The notes below the pieces were generated by a model. That model did not search any database. It had not been told where the DNA came from and saw only the letters and a program-made list of their open reading frames with translations. From Gemmatimonadota bacterium (GTDB lineage: Bacteria > Gemmatimonadota > Gemmatimonadetes > Longimicrobiales > Gaopeijiaceae), in the NCBI GenBank assembly GCA_009841165.1, contig VXMI01000216.1, positions 1-42,207 on the forward strand: 42,207 bases of DNA. Reading direction: 5' to 3'. This document shows, piece after piece, positions 7,646 to 15,768 of this stretch. Made by a program: the position numbers and the translations under genes. Positions within the stretch are counted from its first letter, which is position 1. The number at the start of each line of letters is the position of its first letter.

Positions 7646-7665
7646 CATCCCCCTTTTGGGGGATG
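7646..7665. repeat. Hairpin repeat copy A (8-bp stem, TTTT loop)
   Basis: CATCCCCC pairs with GGGGGATG around a TTTT loop (plus-strand reading). It lies 137 bp upstream of the start of the minus-strand LRR gene at 7509. It is the most perfect of four similar hairpins in 7.6-15.8 kb. The plus strand just beyond it (around 7685-7720, with GTCTGCAGG) faintly resembles the leader downstream of copy D. Confidence 0.6.
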
Positions 7666-7725
7666 TCCACCCGCGCCGTGACCCGCAGCCCGCAACTGCG
7701 TCTTCGCAAAGGCGTCTGCAGGTTT

Positions 7726-9000
7726 CTACTCGCCAACCGCCGAAAGAGGCTCCTCCCTGCGCGGCAGGTCGCTTCCCGACCGTTCCTGGAAGGCCCTCAG
7801 CCCGAATACGGGCAGGATCGCGAACAGATGGTCGAAGATCTCGGACTGGAAGGCCTCGTAGCTGAGCCATTCCGTGTCGTTGGAGAAGCAATAGAGTTCG
7901 ATCGGCGCGCCGTGGGGTCCGGGAGCCAACTGGCGGACCATCAACGTCATTTCCTTGTGGGTTTTCGGGTGGGCACGCAGGTAGCCTTCAACGTAGGCCC
8001 GGAATACCTCCAGGTTCGTGACTTGCCGAGCCTGCGTGTCACTCGGTTCGTCCTGCCCCGTTGCCCTGGCGTCGGCGTCCGTGATCTCGTGCAACTTTTG
8101 GTTGAGGTAGCGGCTCACGGTCTTGTGCCCGGCAAGCCTGTCGATTTCGCCAGCTTCCAGGAAACGCACCGAGTTTACGTCGATCAGGATTGCCCGCTTG
8201 ATACGCCGCCCGCCCGATTCCGACATGCCGCGCCAGTTCTTGAACGAATCGCCGATCAACCTGTGATTCGGGATGGTCGAGATCGTCTTGTCCCAGTTTT
8301 GCACCCTGGTCATGTGCAGATCGATTTCGATCACCGTCCCGTTCGCATTCGCATGTGGAATCTCCACCCAGTCGCCGATTCGCAGGATGTCGTTGGCGGT
8401 GATCTGAATGCTCGCGGCCAGGGAAACGAGCGTGTTTCGGAAGACAAGCATCAGAAGCGCGGTCAACGCGCCGATCCCGGACAGGAAACCGACCGGAGAA
8501 CGGCCGAGGAGAATAGCGACGATCACCACGGCGGCGACGGTATAGACGGCCAGGGTGAAGACCTGGACATAGCTCTTGATCGGCTTGGCAATCGACGCCG
8601 GAGAGGTCCTGTGGTAGACGGCGCTGAACGCGTCGAACGCCGCAACCAGGGTGCGCGCGATGGTCAACGCGATATAGGCGGCGGACAGGCGACGCACGGC
8701 AGTCCAGAAGACGATCAGGATCCGGGTTTCCGTCCCCGCCTCTACCTCGGACTGCGTTACTCCCAGGGCGGGGACGATGCCGTAGTAGACAACGATGGCG
8801 GGCACAATGGGGGCGAGCCGAAGAAGCACCGTCGTGTTGAGGGGACCATCGTCCAGGGGAATCTGCGCTTCCGAAGCCACCCTTCCTACCGTCCGGGTGA
8901 TGAGTCGGGACTTCAGCCAGTCCGCCACCAACGCCAGGATCGCCAGAGCCCCAAGGCCGATACCCAGGTGCAGCCAATTGAGGGGTACGGATTCTTCCAT
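7726..9000 (-). CDS. YbdG-type mechanosensitive channel (MscS superfamily)
   Basis: A 424-residue membrane protein with about five membrane spans: WLHLGIGLGALAILALVADW, LAPIVPAIVVYYGIVPAL, a span near FWTAVRRLSAAYIALTIA, VFTLAVYTVAAVVIVAILL, and the pore-lining helix GIGALTALLMLVFRNTLVSL. The cytoplasmic beta domain follows (ANDILRIGDWVEIP, then GTVIEIDLHMTRVQNWD and IPNHRLI), with the insertion and the C-terminal signature ELYCFSNDTEWLSYEAFQ plus IFDHLFAILPVFGLRAFQ typical of the YbdG subfamily. Such channels open on membrane tension and release solutes during osmotic downshock. It has its own promoter region (9001-9160). It is unrelated in function to the surface genes around it and intact. 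Confidence 0.92.
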   Translation of the reverse strand: MEESVPLNWLHLGIGLGALAILALVADWLKSRLITRTVGRVASEAQIPLDDGPLNTTVLLRLAPIVPAIVVYYGIVPALGVTQSEVEAGTETRILIVFWTAVRRLSAAYIALTIARTLVAAFDAFSAVYHRTSPASIAKPIKSYVQVFTLAVYTVAAVVIVAILLGRSPVGFLSGIGALTALLMLVFRNTLVSLAASIQITANDILRIGDWVEIPHANANGTVIEIDLHMTRVQNWDKTISTIPNHRLIGDSFKNWRGMSESGGRRIKRAILIDVNSVRFLEAGEIDRLAGHKTVSRYLNQKLHEITDADARATGQDEPSDTQARQVTNLEVFRAYVEGYLRAHPKTHKEMTLMVRQLAPGPHGAPIELYCFSNDTEWLSYEAFQSEIFDHLFAILPVFGLRAFQERSGSDLPRREEPLSAVGE

Positions 9001-9100
9001 TTCGGGTCACCTTGTCTTGGGTGTACCCCGGGAACCTACAGCCGCGCGTGCGACCCGGCGCAGGTCAACCACGCATCCTTCGCGGATCCCGCCCAAGCAT

Positions 9101-9124
9101 ATGTAAGGCGTACTTTACATTATG
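9101..9124. promoter_or_regulatory. AT-rich inverted repeat in the promoter region of the channel gene
   Basis: ATGTAA (9101-9106) and TTACAT (9115-9120) form an inverted repeat, about 100 bp upstream of the channel start on the minus strand. TTACATTATG (9115-9124) is the exact complement of a 10-mer, CATAATGTAA, also found at 15710 and 33693. It stands out against the GC-rich background and may be a promoter -10 region or a regulator site. Confidence 0.35.
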
Positions 9125-9160
9125 ACATCCGTGCTTGTCATCTTACTGAGCTTTCGTCTG

Positions 9161-10609
9161 CTAGAACCGGAACGCCAGGCTGGCGACAGGACGGAGTTCC
9201 GCCTCGTCTTCCAGGTAGTACGCGAGGCCCACTTCGCCGGCGATCAATGCTTGGAGGAAGCGCAGCCCGCCCGTGAGGATGTTCGTTCCATCCTCGAACC
9301 CGACCCGCCGGAATTCACCAGCCAGGCCCAATTCCGGCGTCAAGTGGAAGTCGCCGCCGACCGCCACAACCCCGATCTGCTCGTTCAGGGTTTCGCCGAG
9401 GATCGTGGCCGAAATCCCGAGCATTCCGCCGGAAGCGTGCAGGTTGACGGCCTCGTTCACTGCTATCGAGCCTGCAATGGAGCCTCCGTAATAGGTCACG
9501 GTCTCCTCGGCAAGCCAGAGCCCCAGGTAACCTGTGACGGCAACCGAGAGCTGATCGTTGTGCCATGCGCGAAACCTCGGGGCGAAGTACGGAAACAGGT
9601 CCGAGTCACCGCCGCCCACGTTGTAGTAGAAGAAGCCGGAGCCTGCGGTGAGTGTGAGTTCGTCGGTCACGCCGTACGACACCTGACCTGCACCGGGCAC
9701 AAAATCTCCGAGCTCTGTCGCCTGTGCCAGCGGGTTGGCGCCCAGGTAGCCCGCGCTTAGGTGACCTCGACCCTGTGCAAGCGTATACCCTGTCGACTCC
9801 ACGAAGCCCGTGAGCAGCCTTGGAGGGAAGGGATCGGGTTGCCGGGCCTCGACCGCACTCTGCACGCCGGCACCCGCCTCGTCCACCGTGGGCGCGCCGG
9901 GCCGCGTCCGCTCCGGTTCGACCGGCTCGAGCCGTTCTGCCTCGGGTTGTGCCGGGGCGGATGCTACCGTGCCCGAAACTGCGGCCACAATAATGCTCTG
10001 CTGAACGGAGAGACCCCCGGGATCGCGTGCCACAGCGTTTACGATCGCTGTGCCCATGCCCGCCTGTGTGATTGTGACGATGTTGCCCGACACCTCGACA
10101 CCAGCTACGCCCGGGTCAGATGTCATTGCCGAAAAGCTCAACGTCTCCCCATCCGGATCGCGGAAGTAGGAGGACACGCTGAGGGAGACCCACTGGCCCG
10201 GAGCGAGGGTCTGGCGAGGAATCGTCCCAACCGGCTCCGGAGCCCGATTGGGCGCTGCAACCGTGACCTGAGTGCGCTGTGTAGCGGACAAGCCGCCGGG
10301 ATCGCTGGCAAAGACGGTTACCACTGCCGTGCCGGGCGCCACGCCCGCGATCGTCAGGACGCTGCCCGACACGGAAACCGCGGCTATCGCGACATCCGAG
10401 GCGGTGGCGGCATACGCCAGCGCATCTCCGTCAGCGTCACTGAAGAATGCAGTCAGGTCGACAGACGCCGACTCGCCCGCCGAGATCGTCTGGCCGGGAA
10501 TGGAACCGACCGCTTCGGGAGCTCGTGGGTCCTGGGCGAGCGCCGACGACACCGACCCGACAAGCCCGAGCACCAGGACAGGTGTCAGGACACAGTCTAT
10601 CCGCCGCAT
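9161..10609 (-). CDS. Outer-membrane beta-barrel protein with two N-terminal Ig/cadherin-like domains
   Basis: A 482-residue protein with signal peptide (VLVLGLVGSVSSALAQ). Two tandem dystroglycan/cadherin-like modules span residues ~28-125 and ~125-215, each with the pattern VGSIPGQTISAGESASVDLT, then D-DGDALAYAA and DPGGLSATQ. A Glu/Pro-rich linker follows, then a ~230-residue C-terminal domain with alternating hydrophobic strands ending in VASLAFRF, a C-terminal aromatic typical of outer-membrane barrels. ATG 10609 has GGGGGA upstream and overlaps the end of the preceding LRR gene by 13 nt, so they are translationally coupled. The Ig modules closely resemble those in the two LRR lipoproteins encoded just upstream. 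It may anchor or export them at the surface; this is inferred. Confidence 0.8.
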   Translation of the reverse strand: MRRIDCVLTPVLVLGLVGSVSSALAQDPRAPEAVGSIPGQTISAGESASVDLTAFFSDADGDALAYAATASDVAIAAVSVSGSVLTIAGVAPGTAVVTVFASDPGGLSATQRTQVTVAAPNRAPEPVGTIPRQTLAPGQWVSLSVSSYFRDPDGETLSFSAMTSDPGVAGVEVSGNIVTITQAGMGTAIVNAVARDPGGLSVQQSIIVAAVSGTVASAPAQPEAERLEPVEPERTRPGAPTVDEAGAGVQSAVEARQPDPFPPRLLTGFVESTGYTLAQGRGHLSAGYLGANPLAQATELGDFVPGAGQVSYGVTDELTLTAGSGFFYYNVGGGDSDLFPYFAPRFRAWHNDQLSVAVTGYLGLWLAEETVTYYGGSIAGSIAVNEAVNLHASGGMLGISATILGETLNEQIGVVAVGGDFHLTPELGLAGEFRRVGFEDGTNILTGGLRFLQALIAGEVGLAYYLEDEAELRPVASLAFRF

Positions 10610-12012
10610 GTCTTCCCCCCTTCATGATCGGCTATCGAACTCAGCCACTTCTGGAACTCCTCGTCGGCCGGAGCGCACAGCTCGATGTCGTCGATGATCG
10701 GCTTCCAATGGAAGTAGTCCAGCTTGAGCTTCATCCACTCGCGCGGGATCTCGCCCTCGAACCAGTTGTCGCTGATGTCCAGCCACTTGAGCTTCGTCAG
10801 ATCACCCAGCTGTACGGGGAGCTTGCCATCGAGGTCCGCATCTCTCAGGTCCAGTCTCTCGAGGCTTTCCAGATTGCCGAATTCACTGGGAATTGGTACT
10901 CCCCGCCCAAAGAAATTGGTCTCGCTGAGGTCGAGCCATTTCAGCTTCTTCAGGTTGCCGAGTTCGATGGGGATCGTGCCGCGTGCGAAGAACAGGCTGT
11001 TGCTGAGGTCCAGGAACTCGAGATTCTCTAGGTCGCCGAGTTCACGGGGGATCATTCCCTCCATGCCGTTCTCGCTGAGGTCCAGCCGAATCAGTTGCTT
11101 CAGTTCGCCGAGTTCACGGGGAATCGAGTTCCGGAGGCGATTGTCGGGAAGTTCCAGCTGGACGACACGGTCCAGATCGTCGGCCGTGACACCGTACCAG
11201 GTGCCAAGTGCAGCCTCGGTCAGCCAGCCGCTGCTGTTGCTCCATCCCGCGCCGTTGGTGTGAATGAAGAGCGTACGTAAGACCTCGCGGTCCATTGACG
11301 GCTCCTGGACCGTCACCATGACCATCTGGCTGACGGAGAGGCCGTCGGGGTCGGTGGCTGTGGCCGTCACCGTCGCGTCGCCGGTGGCCCGTCCCGTGAT
11401 GGTCATGATGCTGCCTGCGACCCGTGTGATCGCCACGGCGGTGCTGGACGAAGTCGCCGCATAGGCCAGCGCGTCCCCGTCGGGATCGCTGAAGTAGTCC
11501 GCGAGGTTGAGAGAGACCTCCCCGCCGACCTCCAGGACCTGCGGAGATACGGTCCCGGTGGCTGTCGGAGCCGCATTGGGGCGCTGTACCGTCACCGCAA
11601 CGTTCTGGGTCGCTGTGAGGCCCCCCGGATCGGTGGCGGTGACAGTCACCGCTGCCGAACCCTCCGAGACTCCCGCGATCGTCAAGGTGCTGCCCGAAAC
11701 CGTCGGCGATGCGACCGCCGGGTTGGATGTCGTAGCCGAGTAGGTCAGGGCGTCTCCGTCGGGGTCATTGAAGGAGGAGGCGAGATCGAGAGTCACGACT
11801 TCCCCGGCCGTTAGCGTCTGGGCGGGTATTGAGCCCACCGCTGTCGGAGCCTGGTTGTCGTCGGACGGCCCTGTGCCACCGTCGTCTCCGCCGCAGGCGG
11901 CGGTCCATGGCAGCCACAGGAGGAGCGTGCCGAGTCTCACCGCGTTGATCATTCTGTACCGCCTTGCGGCAGGTCGGCGCTTCCTCGCCGGCTTGGAGCC
12001 CATGTGTGCCAT
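10597..12012 (-). CDS. Ig-like/LRR lipoprotein (second LRR gene of the operon)
   Basis: From ATG 12012 it has 471 residues. The basic N-region, hydrophobic core and lipobox LPWTAACGGD mark a lipoprotein. Two cadherin-like Ig modules follow (VGSIPAQTLTAGEVVTLDL, then TGTVSPQVLEVGGEVSLNL), then the LRR N-cap (LFIHTNGAGWSNSSGWL, WYGVTADD) and about seven LRRs with a charged plant-like consensus (IPRELGELKQLIRLDLSENG). A Cys-bearing C-cap ends it (LCAPADEEFQKWLSSI...CGG). The ATG is one base after the TAG of the preceding paralogue with GGTGG upstream, which decides the start; M33 (12003) and M50 (11952) are alternatives. It is a tandem duplicate of the gene before it. Its role is probably surface ligand binding; the ligand is unknown. 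Confidence 0.85.
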   Translation of the reverse strand: MAHMGSKPARKRRPAARRYRMINAVRLGTLLLWLPWTAACGGDDGGTGPSDDNQAPTAVGSIPAQTLTAGEVVTLDLASSFNDPDGDALTYSATTSNPAVASPTVSGSTLTIAGVSEGSAAVTVTATDPGGLTATQNVAVTVQRPNAAPTATGTVSPQVLEVGGEVSLNLADYFSDPDGDALAYAATSSSTAVAITRVAGSIMTITGRATGDATVTATATDPDGLSVSQMVMVTVQEPSMDREVLRTLFIHTNGAGWSNSSGWLTEAALGTWYGVTADDLDRVVQLELPDNRLRNSIPRELGELKQLIRLDLSENGMEGMIPRELGDLENLEFLDLSNSLFFARGTIPIELGNLKKLKWLDLSETNFFGRGVPIPSEFGNLESLERLDLRDADLDGKLPVQLGDLTKLKWLDISDNWFEGEIPREWMKLKLDYFHWKPIIDDIELCAPADEEFQKWLSSIADHEGGKTCGG

Positions 12013-12013
12013 C

Positions 12014-13405
12014 CTATCCACCCGAGGGGCAGGTTCTGTGACCCTTCTGGTCGGGAATCGAGTTGAGCCATGCCTGGAATTCGTCGTCGGCCGGCGCACA
12101 GAGCTGCTGCGTAGCCACCCAGTAGAATCGTTCCAGCGTGAGATTCATGAATTCGCGTGGGATCGAGCCTTCGAAGACGTTGTAGCTGATGTCGAGCCAC
12201 TTCAGATTCTTCAGATTCCCGAGCTGGGGAGGGAGCTTGCCCCGGAGTCCGACATGACTCAGATCCAGCTTCTCGAGGCTCTCCATGTCCCCCCATTCCG
12301 AGGGAATGATCGGATCGTCGCCAACCCACCAGATGATCTCGCTCAGATCGAGGTGCTTGAGCTTCTTCAGCTTCCCGAACTCGGGGGGAAGCGTGCCACG
12401 CGCAGGGAACAGGCTTGTGCTGAGGTCGAGCCATTCCAGGTTCTCGAGGTCGCCGAGTTGGCGCGGAATCACCCCTTCCAGGAAGCGATTGCCGTTAAGG
12501 TCCAGCCGCACAAGCTTCTGCAGGCCACCCAGTTCTCGGGGAATCGAGTTGCGCAACCCGTTTTCCGGCAGCTCCAGCTCAGTGACGCGGTCACGATCGT
12601 CGGTTGTGACGCCATACCAGGCGCCAAGTGCACCGTTACTCAGCCAGTTGGTGTTGGTGCCCCAACCCGCCCCTTCCGTCGCGATGTAGAAGGCCGTCAG
12701 GATCTGCCGGTCCATGGACCCTTCTTCCACGGTCACCATGACCGTCTGTTCCGCGGACAGGCCGCCCGGATCTGTGGCCGTTACAGTCACCGTTGCATCG
12801 CCGGGTGATACGCCGACGATGGTCAACAGGGTGCCCGATACCTGTGCGGCAGCGACGTCGGAGTTGGAAGAGGACGCCCCGAAGGTCAGCGCATCCCCGT
12901 CCGGATCGCTGAAGTACTCCAAAAGGTTGAAGGAGACCTCCTTGCCGGCCTCGATGGACTGGGCAGGGATCGTGGCCGAGGCTGTTGGCGCCGTGTTGGG
13001 ACGCTCAACGGTCACGGAGACGTTCTGTGTCGCGGTGAGGCCGCCCGGGTCGCGGGCCGTTACGGTTACCGTCGCCGATCCGTCGGATACGCCGGCGATC
13101 GTCAGGGTGCTGCCGGAAACCGAGGGGGAGGCGACCGCCGGGGCGGAGGTCGTTGCCGTGTAGGTGAGCGCGTCTCCGTTGGGGTCACTGAAGTACGATG
13201 TCAGATCGAGGGACACGACTTCGCCGGCTGTAACCGTCTGAGCCGGAATCGTGCCCACGGCGTTTGGGGCCTGGTTGTCGTCGGTGGGCTCGGTACCGCT
13301 CTCGTCCCCCCCGCAAGCAGCGATCCACAGGATCAGCAGCCACCGAAGCCTCGGTCGCACTGCGGAACCGCCACTCCGGCCGCAGTCCTTGGCGCGCATT
13401 GACAT
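12014..13405 (-). CDS. Ig-like/LRR lipoprotein (first LRR gene of the operon)
   Basis: A 463-residue lipoprotein starting at ATG 13405 (AGGGG four bases upstream) with lipobox LILWIAACGGD. Two cadherin-like Ig modules (VGTIPAQTVTAGEVVSLDLT, then ASATIPAQSIEAGKEVSFNL) each carry a DPDGDALT/DPNGDALT turn, as calcium-binding cadherin-like folds do. The N-cap YIATEGAGWGTNTNWLSN...WYGVTTDD leads into about seven LRRs (IPRELGGLQKLVRLDLNGN) and a C-cap LCAPADDEFQAWLNSIPD...CPSGG. It starts 7 bp after the PEGA-like gene ends and stops 1 bp before the next LRR gene, so these are one operon. The two LRR genes are clearly a tandem duplication that has diverged. Confidence 0.85.
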   Translation of the reverse strand: MSMRAKDCGRSGGSAVRPRLRWLLILWIAACGGDESGTEPTDDNQAPNAVGTIPAQTVTAGEVVSLDLTSYFSDPNGDALTYTATTSAPAVASPSVSGSTLTIAGVSDGSATVTVTARDPGGLTATQNVSVTVERPNTAPTASATIPAQSIEAGKEVSFNLLEYFSDPDGDALTFGASSSNSDVAAAQVSGTLLTIVGVSPGDATVTVTATDPGGLSAEQTVMVTVEEGSMDRQILTAFYIATEGAGWGTNTNWLSNGALGAWYGVTTDDRDRVTELELPENGLRNSIPRELGGLQKLVRLDLNGNRFLEGVIPRQLGDLENLEWLDLSTSLFPARGTLPPEFGKLKKLKHLDLSEIIWWVGDDPIIPSEWGDMESLEKLDLSHVGLRGKLPPQLGNLKNLKWLDISYNVFEGSIPREFMNLTLERFYWVATQQLCAPADDEFQAWLNSIPDQKGHRTCPSGG

Positions 13406-13412
13406 GATGCCC

Positions 13413-13832
13413 CTACTGCGGCTGATGGATGTACAGCAATTGCCCGTCCGGCCCCGTTCTTCGTACCCCACCCATCTCGGGCAGCGTGACGTTGCACGAG
13501 TCCTGTTCCACGCTCTTCCACGCGCCCGTGGATGCATCCACGATGATGGGTATCAGGCCGCTCAGGACATCCAGGGCAATCCACAGTGCGCCAGTGGTGG
13601 CTGTAAGGCTGCAGACCACATCGCTGTGGCCCGGCTTGCGGAACGTCACCGTATGGCTTGTATGATTGTCCAGGTTCAGCGTCAGTGGAGTGACGCCTCG
13701 CTGCACGCCGTCGATCCAGACTTCCGCTTCCACCGGGACGGATGTGAAGGCGATTGCCTTCGTATCCTGGTTGAACAGGGTAGCACAGCCCGCAAGGGCC
13801 ACTCCGCAAACCGTTACAAACATCTTTTTCAC
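13413..13832 (-). CDS. PEGA-like lipoprotein
   Basis: A 139-residue lipoprotein: KKMFVTVCGVALAGCATLF has a clear lipobox (LAGC). The mature part contains a PEGA-like segment, SVPVEAEVWIDGVQRGVTPL then HTVTFRKPGH, a beta-rich module thought to bind cell-surface components. A hydrophobic stretch LWIALDVLSGLIPIIVDAST follows, then a short tail. The start is GTG 13832 because GGAGG sits five bases before it; an ATG three codons in is the alternative. It is the first gene of a tight four-gene operon with two LRR lipoproteins and an Ig/barrel protein, so it may help to hold or localise them. Function is inferred. Confidence 0.75.
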   Translation of the reverse strand: MKKMFVTVCGVALAGCATLFNQDTKAIAFTSVPVEAEVWIDGVQRGVTPLTLNLDNHTSHTVTFRKPGHSDVVCSLTATTGALWIALDVLSGLIPIIVDASTGAWKSVEQDSCNVTLPEMGGVRRTGPDGQLLYIHQPQ

Positions 13833-13917
13833 GATTGCCTCCTCTCCTGGGTTCGGCTTTGGCTGATACCGTCAGTGGCTCTCCGCCTTGATGTTCCGTT
13901 CGCTCCTCTGCGCAAGG

Positions 13918-14508
13918 TCAGTGGGCAATGCGCACTCCAAGGAGCATCGAGTTGGTGCCAGGAACGCGGCCGATGATGGGCCGCAGACTCACATCGGCTC
14001 GGGCAAACGGGATGTCCGTCCACAATTCGCGCCTTACCAGGGCGCCGACGCCGGTTCCCAGCAGACCCCCCGCCGCACCCCAGACGAGCCCGGCCACAAC
14101 CGCCACCTCCGCTCCGGTCTCGGCGCATTCCTGGCTGGCACCGCCCAGCGTCAGGGCGTCGCACGCTCCGCTCACGAGTGCTCCGTAGAGAAGACCAGCC
14201 CCTACTCCGGCACCGCCGCCGTAGAGTAGCCCCGTCTTCCAACGGGACTTCCGCCCTGTGCTACGCTCGAGGCGCGCTATCTCGCGATATGTGAAGGACC
14301 GATGGATCTCCCCCTCTCGAATCCGGAAGCCGTGGTCGTCCACGATGGTCACTTCGCCAACCGTAGTCGCCCCGGGGGTGGTGACCCGGATACGGTCTCC
14401 GATACTCTGTGCGGACAGCGGGAGTAACGCGGGAACCTGGCTTGCAACCAGCAGGGCAAGCATCGGACCGAGCTGTATTCCGGTGTTGCTCGTGCGGCCA
14501 ACCCCCAT
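13918..14508 (-). CDS. Secreted glycine-zipper membrane protein of unknown function
   Basis: A 196-residue protein with a signal-like N-terminus (MLALLVASQVPALLPLSAQS) and ATG 14508 preceded by GGGAG. Residues ~38-85 form a small beta-rich segment (DRIRVTTPGATTVGEVTIVD, then SFTYREIARLERSTGRKS). Two glycine-rich hydrophobic stretches (LYGGGAGVGAGLLYGALVSG and VAGLVWGAAGGLLGTGVGAL) follow and could insert in a membrane as glycine zippers. This layout recurs among uncharacterised Gemmatimonadota proteins. It lies 85 bp upstream of the PEGA-like gene on the same strand and may be co-transcribed. A C5/G5 hairpin lies about 70 bp before its start. No function is assigned. Confidence 0.65.
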   Translation of the reverse strand: MGVGRTSNTGIQLGPMLALLVASQVPALLPLSAQSIGDRIRVTTPGATTVGEVTIVDDHGFRIREGEIHRSFTYREIARLERSTGRKSRWKTGLLYGGGAGVGAGLLYGALVSGACDALTLGGASQECAETGAEVAVVAGLVWGAAGGLLGTGVGALVRRELWTDIPFARADVSLRPIIGRVPGTNSMLLGVRIAH

Positions 14509-14576
14509 TTTGCATCTCCCGCGCTTCGGTCAAACCGGTCGAGACGCAAGAATGTCGAGGGAGCACGCGCGCCGAA

Positions 14577-14592
14577 TCCCCCATTTGGGGGA
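14577..14592. repeat. Hairpin repeat copy B (6-bp stem, ATTT loop)
   Basis: TCCCCC (14577-14582) pairs with GGGGGA (14587-14592). It lies in the 108-bp gap between two minus-strand genes, 69 bp upstream of the glycine-zipper gene's ATG at 14508. It is the weakest copy, but of the same C5-loop-G5 form as the other three. Confidence 0.45.
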
Positions 14593-14616
14593 CCCCCGCC
14601 GAGGGGATCGGCCGAC

Positions 14617-15276
14617 TTAGGGCGGGCCTCGGAATTGGTGAGAAACACCCAGCCGAAGGATCATCAGGTTCGCGTCGGTCATTATGACCGGACCATCTCC
14701 GTCCGTTCCGTACCTGGTTGGACCATGGTGCCGATACGACGCCGCGAAATGCAGCGCCAACCTCGGGTCGATGCTCATCAGGTTGACGGAAAACCCGCCA
14801 CCGGCCGTCAGAGCCAGCTGATTGTCCGACTCATCCCCGCGGAACCAGGTCCAGGTCCTTGACGTGGCGAACTGCGAAACGCCGATCGTACCGAAAGCAA
14901 ATAGCCGACCCGGCCCGAAATCGCTGTTGTACTGGGGACCAACACCAAAGGACGTGATCGAATTGGTGTGATGCTCGTCAAAGAACAAGTCGCGCACCTT
15001 CCTGCTGTATCCGTAGGCCAGATAGTGCATGTCCCCGCGCACCGCCAGGGAGCGAGGCTCGTTCAGGTAGAACAGCCCCCCGAATGCCAGACCCCAGGTC
15101 ACGTCCGCGTTGTCGCGAAACTCACCGGCCGGCACCACGAGATCGAAACCCAGAAACGCGGCTCCGGCGAAGGATTGCGTTGAATCCTGAACTGCTTCGT
15201 CACCGGTATTCTGGGCGGTTCCGTCGGCTGCCAATACGCACCAGGGTGCCATCGCGGCGAGAACTGTCCACCTCAT
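14617..15276 (-). CDS. Small outer-membrane beta-barrel protein
   Basis: A 219-residue protein whose start at ATG 15276 is fixed by GGAGG six bases upstream and by the signal peptide MRWTVLAAMAPWCVLAADG; the longer frame back to 15372 has no such support. The mature part shows alternating strands and turns of an 8-10-strand barrel: AGAAFLGFDLVVPAGEFRD, WGLAFGGLFYLNE, SFGVGPQYNSDFGPGRLFAF, LALTAGGGFSVNLMSIDPRL, and a last strand LMILRLGVSHQF ending near an aromatic. Similar opacity-like barrel proteins occur widely in didermic bacteria. No enzyme motif is visible. It is the first gene of the minus-strand run that continues to 9161. Confidence 0.7.
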   Translation of the reverse strand: MRWTVLAAMAPWCVLAADGTAQNTGDEAVQDSTQSFAGAAFLGFDLVVPAGEFRDNADVTWGLAFGGLFYLNEPRSLAVRGDMHYLAYGYSRKVRDLFFDEHHTNSITSFGVGPQYNSDFGPGRLFAFGTIGVSQFATSRTWTWFRGDESDNQLALTAGGGFSVNLMSIDPRLALHFAASYRHHGPTRYGTDGDGPVIMTDANLMILRLGVSHQFRGPP

Positions 15277-15389
15277 CTGATCCCTCCAGACAGATATGGT
15301 CCGAGCATCGTCGCCCGGCACAACGAAGGCCCCGGTCCCCCCAACACCACCGATCCGGAACCAATGGTGCATTCGATGGTCGTTGCCTC

Positions 15390-15409
15390 CATCCCCCTTT
15401 TTGGGGATG
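15390..15409. repeat. Hairpin repeat copy C (7-bp stem)
   Basis: CATCCCC (15390-15396) pairs with GGGGATG (15403-15409) around CTTTTT. On the plus strand it heads the leader of a dead LRR gene whose lost start codon lies 114 bp downstream. On the minus strand it is 114 bp before the barrel-protein ATG at 15276. It could serve either side. Confidence 0.6.
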
Positions 15410-15548
15410 CCCGCCCGACTGGACTGCCTGCAATCTGGGTGGTGATGCTCTACCCTGGCCGAATCTGCACCAGCACCAGCCTGCCGGGCCCGCAGGTCGA
15501 TCCATAAACCGCCATCGACTCCTCATCTTCGCGGCAGCGACTGTGTCC
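15410..15548 (+). pseudogene. Remnant of an LRR lipoprotein gene: leader and first codons only
   Basis: The stretch parallels the leader and start of the intact LRR/protease gene at 15884: both run from a C5/G5 hairpin through a CTGG-rich leader to a start region. Here the start codon reads ATA (15504) instead of ATG. The next codons give NRHRLLIFAAATVSNG, against NRNRIFILAAATLSAT in the intact gene. Similarity fades after about 15548, before a lipobox would appear. Hairpin-to-start spacing is 114 bp here and 117 bp in the intact copy. It is read as the broken 5' end of a former paralogue or an incomplete duplication. Confidence 0.55.
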
Positions 15549-15702
15549 AACGGCAGGGAATCTTCGGCGCACCCAGCACACCCCACCACGTCCGAGAGCA
15601 TTTCGACATGCCCATACAAGCTCGTTGACGGTGGGATGCGCCGATCCTTCGCGCGCGTGGCACGCCGCCTGAACCGTCTAGAAAGCGATCCGATGTAAAG
15701 AC

Positions 15703-15723
15703 GACATTACATAATGTAATGTC
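15703..15723. promoter_or_regulatory. 21-bp perfect palindrome upstream of the LRR/protease gene
   Basis: GACATTACAT (15703-15712) and ATGTAATGTC (15714-15723) are exact inverted repeats around a single A. It is 161 bp upstream of the ATG at 15884 and strikingly AT-rich for this DNA. It contains CATAATGTAA, shared with 9115-9124 (complement) and 33693-33702. It looks like a high-affinity operator for a dimeric regulator or a promoter core. Confidence 0.5.
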
Positions 15724-15768
15724 AGCATTACTTTTCGTGTCCAGAGCCGGATTCCGCGGCTCCGTCCA

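Noticed and set aside
7646..7665. Hairpin repeats as intrinsic terminators
   Set aside because: The T-run is in the loop, not after the stem, and the hairpins lie near starts rather than ends of genes.
7600..9276. Plus-strand open frame (558 codons) opposite the channel gene
   Set aside because: The minus-strand YbdG-type channel is unmistakable, and the opposite product has no family motif.
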